Below, one piece after another: positions 52,903 through 60,610 of a stretch of DNA of 64,000 nucleotides. A model generated the notes under the pieces. That model made no database searches. It saw only the letters and a program-made list of their open reading frames with translations, and had not been told where the DNA came from. The position numbers and the translations under genes were made by a program. Position 1 is the first letter of the stretch; each line of letters opens with the position of its first letter. Origin of the DNA: Myxococcales bacterium UBA1238 (GTDB lineage: Bacteria; Myxococcota_A; Bradymonadia; UBA7976; UBA1532); assembly GCA_002309015.1 (NCBI GenBank), contig DBWM01000043.1, forward strand, positions 37,238 through 101,237, in the 5' to 3' direction.

Positions 52903-54692
52903 ATACCGTCAATATCGGGGCCTAACCCATCAGGATCTATGGGAAATTCCCGCCCCGTATCGGGATTGATGACTGCGCTTGCAGCCGTCAGGCGCACGTA
53001 GCGGGCACCCTCTTTTTTGATTCGAATCCCCAGAGGGGTGTCGGGTAACTCAGCGAGATCAAAGGAGTTTCCGCCTGCTTCGCTCGAAAAGGGATCGACG
53101 GGATTCTGCTCTTCGTGAAGGCTGACGCTGTTGATGCCCGCAAAGCCGCTCCAAAGTTCGGGCTTCGGTTCGTACAGGGTTTCGTCTGGAGCCAGATAAT
53201 CATGTGGAAAGGCGATAAACTCAGTACCATCAATCGAAAACTCGACGATGATGGGTTCGATGTACCAGCCGGACGGGCCGTTGAACGCGTTTTCAAAAAC
53301 CGCCAGATCCGGGCCTTCGCCGTCGATGAGCCTGCGATCGGACCAGGCAAGGGTGATCGAAGCTTCGGGACCGGTGGCAGAAAGCGAGAAAACATCGAGA
53401 CTTCCGGCCATCATGCCTGCACCGCGCACGCCGTTGACCGCAGCCTGGGGATCGTGAAAGCGCGCTCCTGAAGCGCCTGGAGCATCGACGACCAAATCGG
53501 CGTAAGCGAGCTCGCCTTCGCCTTCAAATCCGCCAGATGGCTCGATTTTTTGGGGCTGGACCTGGCTGAAAAGATGCCGCGCCACACGCTGCCCCGATTG
53601 TCGGTCAAACAGGCTGATGGCATCTGCGGCCCATTCGCTGACCGCGAGATAGCGCCCGCTCGGAGAAATGGCTGCGTGCCAGGGATTGGCATTTACATCC
53701 AAAACATATCTTTCTTTTTCTGCACCGGTTGGGTCGTAAGCGATGACGCGGTTGGTTCCCGAATCGACCACAAAAAGAAGATTGTCGTTTGAAATCAGAT
53801 GGTTGGGCGTCAGACCGACGTTTGAAACCAGTCTTGTGCCCTGAAGGAAATCACAGCTTTCCGGGCGCATCTCGTTTTTGATCGGCGAGAGATCGATGGA
53901 GATGAGGCTGCCCGAAAGGGTCATGAGCACAAAAAGCTGATCGCCGATGGTGGCGAGCGCCTGCGGTCCCTCGATGTCGCGCGCGCTTTCGCCCAACTGC
54001 ATCTGGCAAATGGTTTGTCCCGATACGTCCAGAAAATACAGACGATCGACGTTGAAGTCCGCTAAAATAAAAAGATTTTCCCACGAAATGGCGCTACCTA
54101 GACCGATGCGCGGCTGAGGGTCGAGGGGAAGCGTGGGAGCGGGATCCGACAAAAATCGCAGCGGATCGAGGCTGATGGGTGCGATTTCATTTTTGATGGC
54201 CGATGTAACCAGGCCTCGATCCTCTGTAACTGCAGCTCCGATAGGCACAAAAGGCGATCCTTCTGCGTTAAACACCAGGCTTTTTCGCTGATCGCCGGGA
54301 TTGGGCTTCGAGAAGGCGTCGATGGGCCAGACTTCGATGGCGCCTTCGGTCTGAGCGGTGGGATGCTCGGGATCGCTCAGATCGATTTGTCCGCTTTCAA
54401 CCACAACAAGCTGATTTTGATGAAGAATCAGGCTTTGGGGGTTTAATGCAGTGGTTTGCAGACGCGTTTTCGATTGACCCGTCATGGGATCTAAAATGAC
54501 CAGTTCGCCTGCCCCATAAGCCTCACCATCAAAATGCGTAAGCCCCACTGCGAGGGTGTTTTCGTCAATAAAAACAAGAGATTGAGGCCTTCCGGCATCT
54601 TCATTCGCGATATCCGTCGCGCCCGTGCGGATGCCGTCAAAGCAGCCCGAAAGGCTTGCCAGGCTCACCCAAATTAAAAGAGAACTTTTCAT
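52881..54692 (-). CDS. Beta-propeller lipoprotein resembling BtuG, fused to a C-terminal surface domain
   Basis: 603 residues. The lipobox SLSGC ends at Cys17. Residues 30-370 look like a YncE/BtuG-type propeller: repeated strands such as NTLAVGLTHFDG, NQLVVVESG, DQLFVLMTLSG, NLLFVVDSGTNRVIAYD and YLAVSEWAADAISLFD. A distinct domain (about 385-600) has DLAVFENAF, IVEFSIDGTEF and ARYVRLTAASAV, like a domain in other surface proteins that I cannot name securely. It diverges from a BtuB-like receptor with 62 nt between the starts, as in Bacteroidota where BtuG binds vitamin B12 on BtuB. A corrinoid-binding role here is inference from context. Confidence 0.72.
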   Translation of the reverse strand: MKSSLLIWVSLASLSGCFDGIRTGATDIANEDAGRPQSLVFIDENTLAVGLTHFDGEAYGAGELVILDPMTGQSKTRLQTTALNPQSLILHQNQLVVVESGQIDLSDPEHPTAQTEGAIEVWPIDAFSKPNPGDQRKSLVFNAEGSPFVPIGAAVTEDRGLVTSAIKNEIAPISLDPLRFLSDPAPTLPLDPQPRIGLGSAISWENLFILADFNVDRLYFLDVSGQTICQMQLGESARDIEGPQALATIGDQLFVLMTLSGSLISIDLSPIKNEMRPESCDFLQGTRLVSNVGLTPNHLISNDNLLFVVDSGTNRVIAYDPTGAEKERYVLDVNANPWHAAISPSGRYLAVSEWAADAISLFDRQSGQRVARHLFSQVQPQKIEPSGGFEGEGELAYADLVVDAPGASGARFHDPQAAVNGVRGAGMMAGSLDVFSLSATGPEASITLAWSDRRLIDGEGPDLAVFENAFNGPSGWYIEPIIVEFSIDGTEFIAFPHDYLAPDETLYEPKPELWSGFAGINSVSLHEEQNPVDPFSSEAGGNSFDLAELPDTPLGIRIKKEGARYVRLTAASAVINPDTGREFPIDPDGLGPDIDGIYGRVLP

Positions 54693-54754
54693 CGCAGATG
54701 GCTTTAAAAAAGAGTAGTGGTGCGCCTTTTAACGCATTGGAGCAGTCAAAGCGA
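54693..54754. promoter_or_regulatory. Short divergent promoter region of the corrinoid uptake locus
   Basis: Only 62 nt separate the two divergent starts. I see no cobalamin riboswitch; there is no room for one and no GCCACTG-type B12 box. Promoters must be compact or overlap coding sequence. A TBDR start at the ATG at 54698 is possible and would shrink the spacer further. Confidence 0.4.
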
Positions 54755-56653
54755 ATGCGTCCGTTCTATTTATGGGCTCTTTTTTTGAGTGGGACAGCCT
54801 GGGCCGGCGAGGATGAGGAGCTGGTGGTGGTGGGGCATGCCCTCGAAGATGAGGATTCCCGCGATTCTACAGGGTTTTCGGAGCATTTGCGGGCGGAGGA
54901 TCAGGCCCGGGCGGTCAGCGATATGGGCGATTTGTTGCGCGGGGCTGTGGGGGCCGAGGTGCGGGAGAGCGGAAACCAGGCGCAGACCCTATCGCTTCGC
55001 GGTGCGGGAGCGAATCAAGTCGCTGTTTTTATGGATGAAATTCCCATTTCGAACAGCCGGGGCGGCGCCGTCGATTTGAGCCTTTTGCCCCTCTCGTTTT
55101 TTGAGCAGGCGGAGGTTTTGCGCGGCGCGTCGGGGGCGGCATACGGGAGCGGAGCTCAGGGCGGCGTGGTGCATTTGCGAACCAAATCGGCGCGTCAGGG
55201 CTGGCTTTCAAACGGGCGCCTGCGGTTGGGATCGGGGCAGTTTGCGGGAGCAGAGGGCGAACTGCAGGAGGCGGGCGAGTCTCATCACCTGTTGCTGAGC
55301 CTGCAATGCAGCAGAGCTGAAGGTGATTTCGCGTTTCAGGATGAAAACGAGGCGATTCGGAAGCGGCTCAACAACCATCACGCTCAGGGCGGCGGTTTGG
55401 CGCGCTGGCGCCTGGATGGAGCGGGCGGGCGGCGTCTTTCGTTTTTGGCGTCGGCTCAGGGCGGGACGCGCGGTGAGCCCGGGATGGAGCAATTCGAAAA
55501 TCTTAAGGCTTCGAGCGATCGCGTGCAGAGCCTTTGGGCCGTAAGCGCTGCGGATCCAACTTTTTTTGAGGGTCGCCTGCAGGGATCGGCGGTTTTGGCG
55601 TTTCGGGAATTGCGCTATCGCTTTGACGATCCGGAACCTTTGCTTGTGGGCTCGACACAGAATTTTTATTTAAAAGACAGGGACTTATCGGCTTCGACCC
55701 ATTGGGATTGGACGGGGTTTAAGGGGCATCGCGAGCGCATTCTGGGGCAGATTCGCTTTGAGCAGGCTGAGACCGAGCGGGACGATGCGGCGGATCGGGA
55801 GGAGTCCCGCAAATCGGCGGCGCTGGTGCTGAGCGAGCGCTGGGAAACGAAGATTTTGCGTCTGGAAGCCAGCTTGCGGGCGGATTTTTCGAGCGATCGC
55901 GATCCGGTCTTTGTGCCCAAACTGGGGGCGGTCGTGCCGCTTGGGGCGCAAGTGACGCTGCGATCGGGCATCGGGCGCGCTTTTCGTGATCCTTCGTTTG
56001 ATGAACTTTATTTTGAGGGGCCGGGCATTCGCGGAAATCCACAATTGCGGCCCGAAGAGGGTTACGGTCTGGATTTGGGGTTTCAGTGGCATCCAAATCG
56101 CTTCTTTGATGCGGAACTGGTCGTTTTTAAAGAGGATTACGACCGGATGATTCTGTTTTCGCGGGATAATCCTTATCTGCTCAAAGCGCGTGATGATTTT
56201 CAGGCGGTGGTGCAGGGCGCGGAATCCAAAATCCGCTTTCATTCCAAATGGTTAGAATTCGGCGAGGCGGTCTCTTTTTGGGATGCGCGCTTTGGCCATG
56301 CGCCTCATTACCGATTGCCCTACCGTCCGCGTTGGCACAGCTTTTCTGAAGCCGCCGTTTTTTTATGCAGCGCGCGGATTTACGCGAGTTACGAATGGAA
56401 AGGCGATGTGACCACAGACAGCCTGGGACAGCGCCATCTGCCCGCTTACGGTCGCCTCGATTTGGGCATGGAAGGCGCCTGGAAATCGGGCTGGAAAACG
56501 GGGCTCAGCTTAAAAAATGCTTTGGGATCCAATGGTTATGATGCAGTGCAGTCGCCATTGCCGAAGCAGGCGCTGATGTGGACGCTCAGTTTTGAGCAGC
56601 GCGGCAGGGCAGAATCTGAGGGCGATGGCAGAGAGGATGCGGAATCCTTTTGA
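54755..56653 (+). CDS. btuB: TonB-dependent receptor, BtuB-like
   Basis: A 632-residue outer-membrane gated porin. The signal peptide ends at about residue 18 (GTAWA). A TonB-box-like ELVVVGHA lies right after it, then the plug (LLRGAVGAEVRESG, LSLRGAGANQVAVFMDEIPI, VLRGASGAAYGSGAQGGVVHLRTK read in parts). The barrel follows, with FRDPSFDELYFEG and NPQLRPEEGYGLDLG near the C-terminal third. The small size (about 630) and the BtuF-C-D genes next door suggest a corrinoid substrate, though small siderophores are possible. The final barrel strand seems to end near residue 615; the charged tail after it lies in the 68-bp overlap with btuD. Confidence 0.88.
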   Translation: MRPFYLWALFLSGTAWAGEDEELVVVGHALEDEDSRDSTGFSEHLRAEDQARAVSDMGDLLRGAVGAEVRESGNQAQTLSLRGAGANQVAVFMDEIPISNSRGGAVDLSLLPLSFFEQAEVLRGASGAAYGSGAQGGVVHLRTKSARQGWLSNGRLRLGSGQFAGAEGELQEAGESHHLLLSLQCSRAEGDFAFQDENEAIRKRLNNHHAQGGGLARWRLDGAGGRRLSFLASAQGGTRGEPGMEQFENLKASSDRVQSLWAVSAADPTFFEGRLQGSAVLAFRELRYRFDDPEPLLVGSTQNFYLKDRDLSASTHWDWTGFKGHRERILGQIRFEQAETERDDAADREESRKSAALVLSERWETKILRLEASLRADFSSDRDPVFVPKLGAVVPLGAQVTLRSGIGRAFRDPSFDELYFEGPGIRGNPQLRPEEGYGLDLGFQWHPNRFFDAELVVFKEDYDRMILFSRDNPYLLKARDDFQAVVQGAESKIRFHSKWLEFGEAVSFWDARFGHAPHYRLPYRPRWHSFSEAAVFLCSARIYASYEWKGDVTTDSLGQRHLPAYGRLDLGMEGAWKSGWKTGLSLKNALGSNGYDAVQSPLPKQALMWTLSFEQRGRAESEGDGREDAESF

Positions 56654-57389
56654 GCTGCCGCCCGTAGGCGGGTTCGAGAATTTCGGGGGAAAGCACGGTT
56701 TCGGGCGTACCTTCAGCGAGCAGCTGCCCCTCGTTGAGCAGCAAAAGCCGCTGGCAATAAAGCGCTGCAAGGTTCAAATCGTGAATCGCCATCACGACGG
56801 TTAACTCCTGTTGTAATAAGCGCTTTTCCAGACAGTTGAGCAGCTCCAGACTGGCCTTGAAATCGAGATGGGCGGTGGGCTCGTCGAGCAGCAAGATGGG
56901 CGTTTCCTGCGCCAATGCGCGCGCTAAATAAACGCGTTGAAGCTCGCCTCCGCTCAGGGTTGTGGCCGTTCGCTGCGCAAGATCTTCGAGATGCATCGCT
57001 TCGAGGGCTTCCTGGACCGCTTTGTGGTCGCGTTCAAATTCGGTTTTTTGTCCGCGCAGGCGTTCCCAAAAAACGGGGTGATGGGGCAGCCTTCCAAGCG
57101 ATATGAGCTCGGAAACTGTAAAATCTTCAATGATCTCAATCTGTTGCGGCAGATAAGCGAACGTTTTGGCAAGCGCTTTCTGGGGGATCGCGTCGAGATC
57201 TCGCTGCAGGATGAGGATGCGGCCTGCGGTCTTTTTCTGAAGCCCCGCAATGCTGCGCAAAAGCGTCGATTTTCCTGCGCCGTTTGGGCCGATGATGCCC
57301 GTCATGCAGCCTTTGGCGATGCGGCAGCAGATGGGCGAGCGCAGGCCGTGGGGCGTTTGCAGGCGATCAATTTCGATGGCGCAGTCCAC
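56586..57389 (-). CDS. btuD: ABC transporter ATPase, BtuD/FecE-like
   Basis: A 267-residue ATPase of a corrinoid/siderophore importer. Walker A GPNGAGKSTLL (35-45), Q-loop AYLPQQIEI, signature LSGGELQRVYLARALAQ, Walker B ILLLDEPTAHLDF and the switch HDLN are all intact. Translation probably starts at a GTG at 57389 that overlaps the btuC stop region by 23 nt. The C-terminal 22 codons lie opposite the end of btuB. A heme or siderophore role is the alternative. Confidence 0.9.
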   Translation of the reverse strand: MDCAIEIDRLQTPHGLRSPICCRIAKGCMTGIIGPNGAGKSTLLRSIAGLQKKTAGRILILQRDLDAIPQKALAKTFAYLPQQIEIIEDFTVSELISLGRLPHHPVFWERLRGQKTEFERDHKAVQEALEAMHLEDLAQRTATTLSGGELQRVYLARALAQETPILLLDEPTAHLDFKASLELLNCLEKRLLQQELTVVMAIHDLNLAALYCQRLLLLNEGQLLAEGTPETVLSPEILEPAYGRQLKRIPHPLCHRPQILPCRAAQN

Positions 57390-58365
57390 GTCTCAAAATC
57401 CATAAAAAGAATGGGCCGCCCAGGCAGCCGGTGATGACGCCCACGGGAAGTTCGCCGTTCGGGAGGGCGATGCGCGCGATCAGATCGGTCAAAAGCAGCA
57501 AAAAAGCCCCGCCAATGGCGGAGATGAGCAAGAGCCTGCGGTGATCGGATCCCCAAAAAATGCGCGCCAGATGGGGCACGAGCAGACCCACAAAACCGAT
57601 CATCCCGCAAAAAGAAACAGCCCCAGCAACCAGGAGTGAACAGGCTGCAAGTAACCGTAATTTAACGCGTTCTACGTCAATCCCCAGGGAGGCTGCGCTG
57701 TCTTCTCCTTCGAGCAAGGCGTTGAGCGCGTCGCAATGCACCATGAGCGCGAGACCGCCCAAAAGCAGGCAAAGGGCCACCCATTTGACCGCATGAAGCC
57801 CCGCATTCAAATGCCCCATGAGCCATAACATCAGATCTGACGCGCGATTTTCGGCAAAATACAGCACCAGGCTCAATGCTGCCGAAAAGGTGAGCCCGAG
57901 CGCGATGCCCGAAAGCAAAAGGCCATTTAACTGCAATCCTTGCGGCGTCTTTGCGGCCTGATAAACCCAGAATGCGGTCAGCGCAGATCCCGTAAATGCG
58001 CTCAGGGGAATGAGAAACGGGTAATTTTGTGCGGCGGGCCAAAAGAGCAGAGCGAGCGCGGCAGCAAAACTGCCTCCCGACGAGAGCCCGAGCACGTAAG
58101 GATCCGCAAGGGGATTTCGGAAAAGGCCCTGCAGGCAGGCGCCCGCCATGGAGAGCGATGCGCCCACGACGACAGCCATCGCGATGCGGGGAAGGCGAAT
58201 TTCAAAAAGGATCGCGCGCTCCGTGGGACTTCCGCCGCCAGTGAGCAAATCGAGCATTTGGTGAAGGGTAAACTGTGCGGAGCCAAGCCCAAAACTCGCT
58301 GTGATGAGCGCGAGGGTTGCCAGCGAAAAGCAAAGCAAATAATGGCGTTTAATGAACGATTTCAA
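57367..58365 (-). CDS. btuC: FecCD/BtuC-family permease
   Basis: A 332-residue inner-membrane permease with about ten hydrophobic segments. Family marks are EIRLPRIAMAVVVGASLSMAG, LQGLFRNPLADPYVLGLSSGGSFAA, GLLLSGIALGL, FCGMIGFVGLLVPHLAR (coupling to the ATPase) and LPNGELPVGVITGCLGGPFF. The start is apparently a TTG at 58365, just 4 nt past the btuF stop, without a strong ribosome-binding site, so it is probably coupled. It forms one operon with btuF and btuD. Confidence 0.92.
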   Translation of the reverse strand: MKSFIKRHYLLCFSLATLALITASFGLGSAQFTLHQMLDLLTGGGSPTERAILFEIRLPRIAMAVVVGASLSMAGACLQGLFRNPLADPYVLGLSSGGSFAAALALLFWPAAQNYPFLIPLSAFTGSALTAFWVYQAAKTPQGLQLNGLLLSGIALGLTFSAALSLVLYFAENRASDLMLWLMGHLNAGLHAVKWVALCLLLGGLALMVHCDALNALLEGEDSAASLGIDVERVKLRLLAACSLLVAGAVSFCGMIGFVGLLVPHLARIFWGSDHRRLLLISAIGGAFLLLLTDLIARIALPNGELPVGVITGCLGGPFFLWILRRGLRHRN

Positions 58366-58369
58366 TGGG

Positions 58370-59257
58370 TTACTTGCGGATCAGTTCAAAAATCCGAGCG
58401 ACGGCCTGGGCGATGCGGGGGCTTGGGCGAAGGAATAAATCTTCATCTTCGAGCAAATAAAGATGCCCGTTTTTGACGGCTTTGAGCGACTGCCATCCCG
58501 GCGCGGTTTGAGCCTGTTCGACGATCTGCGGCTGCGTGGTCAAGATGAAGTCGGGATCGGCCTGCAACAAAAATTCGTGCGAAACTTTAGGCCATTCTCC
58601 CGAAAGCGCATCGCCCAGATTGCGTCCGCCTGCCGCCTGAATGAGCGCCGAGAGAAAGGTGTTCGCGCCTGCTGTGGAAAGCGGATCGGCCCAATAAGTG
58701 AAGAAAACCGAGGGCTTACGCTTGCCCAGATGCCGGGCCTGAAGGGCGGCGAGCCTGAGCCTGCTGCGAAAGAGGATCTGCTCTGCCTCTGGTTTTGCGT
58801 CGAGCAAATCGCCCAGGATATGCACGTAATGCCAGAGATCTTCAAAGTTTTTGGGTTGAAACGAAGCTACAGGAAGCCCCAGTTCGTTCAGTCGGTTGCG
58901 GATTTGGGACTGGCCATCGAGCATCAGCACAAGATCGGGTCTGGCGGCCAGAATGCGCTCGTAATCCGGCGGAAAAAGATGCCCGATGCTTGGAATTTGC
59001 TCAGCTTTTTGAGGACGATTGCAGCTGTCGGTGCGGCCTGCGATGCGGTTTTGGGCGTTGAGCGCAAACAGCCATTCGGTATGCGAAGGGGCCAGCGAGA
59101 GCACGCGTTCCGGGGAATGGGCAAGGCAAATGGTTTGTTGCCTATCGTCTTGAAAACAAAGATTTTTTTGATCTGAAGGCGCGTCTTTTGAGGGGTGACA
59201 GCTGCAGAAAAAAAGCGCAAATCCGAGTAAAGGCAAAATCGCGAAAAATTTTTGCAT
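58370..59257 (-). CDS. btuF: BtuF-like corrinoid/siderophore-binding lipoprotein
   Basis: A 295-residue substrate-binding protein of the helical-backbone class. A hydrophobic signal is followed by a Cys (18 or 20) suitable for lipidation. RVLSLAPSHTEWLFAL, AGRTDSCNRPQKAEQIPSIGHLFPPDYERILAARPDLV (read in parts), VFFTYWADPLSTAGANTFLSALIQAAGGRN and VSHEFLLQADPDFIL match BtuF. The RTDSCNRP stretch corresponds to the segment around the B12-contacting loops. The ATG at 59257 lacks a good ribosome-binding site. A TTGACA on this strand at 59293-59288 is a possible -35 box. Confidence 0.88.
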   Translation of the reverse strand: MQKFFAILPLLGFALFFCSCHPSKDAPSDQKNLCFQDDRQQTICLAHSPERVLSLAPSHTEWLFALNAQNRIAGRTDSCNRPQKAEQIPSIGHLFPPDYERILAARPDLVLMLDGQSQIRNRLNELGLPVASFQPKNFEDLWHYVHILGDLLDAKPEAEQILFRSRLRLAALQARHLGKRKPSVFFTYWADPLSTAGANTFLSALIQAAGGRNLGDALSGEWPKVSHEFLLQADPDFILTTQPQIVEQAQTAPGWQSLKAVKNGHLYLLEDEDLFLRPSPRIAQAVARIFELIRK

Positions 59258-59319
59258 AATGGAGCATTTCGGTTGAGAGTGGTGTGCTGTCAAGCTTTTT
59301 GAAAGTGCTTGGCCGTTAC

Positions 59320-59348
59320 TTGACGCGCGCAATGGTGCATGTTATGCC
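59320..59348 (+). promoter_or_regulatory. Candidate sigma70 promoter for the receiver-domain gene
   Basis: TTGACG (59320-59325), a 17-nt spacer and TATGCC (59343-59348), 38 nt before the start codon. The -35 is strong and the -10 is weak. Confidence 0.4.
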
Positions 59349-59386
59349 AAAGGCAAGCGCTGTTAGGGCTCTCGAGGAGACCGAAA

Positions 59387-60457
59387 ATGCAGGGAGTTAT
59401 CGTTGTTGCTGAGAGCAGTCGCACCGTCAGAAAGATGGTCGAATATGCTTTGGCTTGTCACCCGTTTCAGCTTGAGTTTGTTGGAGATGGCCAGGCTGCA
59501 TTAAATGCCGTTGCTCAATTTTCTCCAAAGCTGGTGTTGATCGATATTAACCTGCCCGGCTTAAACGCTTACCAGGTTGCCGCTCAAATCCAGAGTGCGC
59601 CGGTGATCTTGCTGGTGGGACGCAACTACCAGCTCGACATGGATCAGGCGCGCAATGCTCGCGTGGTGGGGCATTTGGTTACGCCATTCCTGACGCAGAA
59701 ACTGGTCGAAATGGTGTATTCGGCTTTGGGCATGAAGGTGGCCGACGAGGAAGCGAAGCTGTTTCGGGAGATTAAGCTTCCGCCAACAGGTCTGCCTCTG
59801 GCGAATAATCAAAATGTGGGCCCTGGTGGTTTGCCTCTTGCAAAGCCTTTGGTGCCGAATGCTTCCTCGACGCCGGCCAGTCAGCCGGCAGCGGCAAAGC
59901 CTGCGAGCAATCTTCCGGCCCAGCAGCCCATCTCTGCATCCTCTCGGCCTGCTCAGGCGGCTGCAACTCCGAGTGGTTTGCCCACAGGCGCTCGCGTAAC
60001 GGAATCCCGTCCGCCCTTGCCTTCGCCTAAAAAAGCTCCGGCGCGGGCGGGGTTACAAGGACTGGGGACTCCTGCCAAAGCCAATCCTCCTTCCTCTCGT
60101 CCAATCGCGGTTGGGCCTTCTCCCTGGGATAAACCTCGGGCGGCCGCCCCTCACGCAGCGGAACAACGCCCCGAAATGCGGCAGGCTGCGCCCGCTCAGG
60201 CTCCTGTGGCAGAGCGCGTATCGGATGCTTTGCCTGTAACAAAGCCGATCGTCGATCCAAAGGGCGTAGCGATAGATCCTTCCTCCAACGAGATCTTAAA
60301 AGCGGCGGTGGCTTCGGTGACAGAAAAAGCGAGCGCGCAGCTTAAAGAGGCCTCTTCAGATCTCATTGAACGCATTGCCTGGGAAGTCATCCCCAAGCTG
60401 GCAGATGCCATTCTGAAAGAAGAGATCGCTCGCCTCGTCCGTGCAAAACTCGCCTGA
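59387..60457 (+). CDS. Degenerate receiver-domain protein with long linker and conserved helical tail
   Basis: A 356-residue protein. The receiver domain (1-115) keeps the phospho-acceptor Asp53 (LVLIDINLPG). The acidic pair is AE (residues 8-9) in place of DD, the Thr/Ser switch is Gly or Val (LLVGRN), and the Lys before Pro100 is Thr (LVTPF). A Pro/Ala/Ser-rich linker spans about 125-290. The tail (about 300-356, IERIAWEVIPKLADAILKEE) is a helix pair that I associate with delta-type response regulators. Probably a pseudo-receiver that signals without phosphorylation. The ATG at 59387 has GAGGAG 9 nt upstream. Confidence 0.8.
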   Translation: MQGVIVVAESSRTVRKMVEYALACHPFQLEFVGDGQAALNAVAQFSPKLVLIDINLPGLNAYQVAAQIQSAPVILLVGRNYQLDMDQARNARVVGHLVTPFLTQKLVEMVYSALGMKVADEEAKLFREIKLPPTGLPLANNQNVGPGGLPLAKPLVPNASSTPASQPAAAKPASNLPAQQPISASSRPAQAAATPSGLPTGARVTESRPPLPSPKKAPARAGLQGLGTPAKANPPSSRPIAVGPSPWDKPRAAAPHAAEQRPEMRQAAPAQAPVAERVSDALPVTKPIVDPKGVAIDPSSNEILKAAVASVTEKASAQLKEASSDLIERIAWEVIPKLADAILKEEIARLVRAKLA

Positions 60458-60610
60458 TTTCCTGCCTTTACAGATCTCCCCGCTTCTGCATTCCTTTCCT
60501 GTTTCAAAAACTATCACTTAAAAACGATGGACAATACAGTGCTGCTGTGCTTTTTTGCCTGGATGTCAGTGTGCTAGGAAGGAAAAGAGGGAATGGGTGG
60601 CAGGGAGGGA

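Noticed and set aside
59258..59386. Cobalamin riboswitch before btuF
   Set aside because: No B12 box or fitting structure seen, and the region is short.
60520..60552. Weak hairpin after the receiver-domain gene as terminator
   Set aside because: The stem ACAG/CTGT has only 4 bp although a T-run follows; too weak to call.
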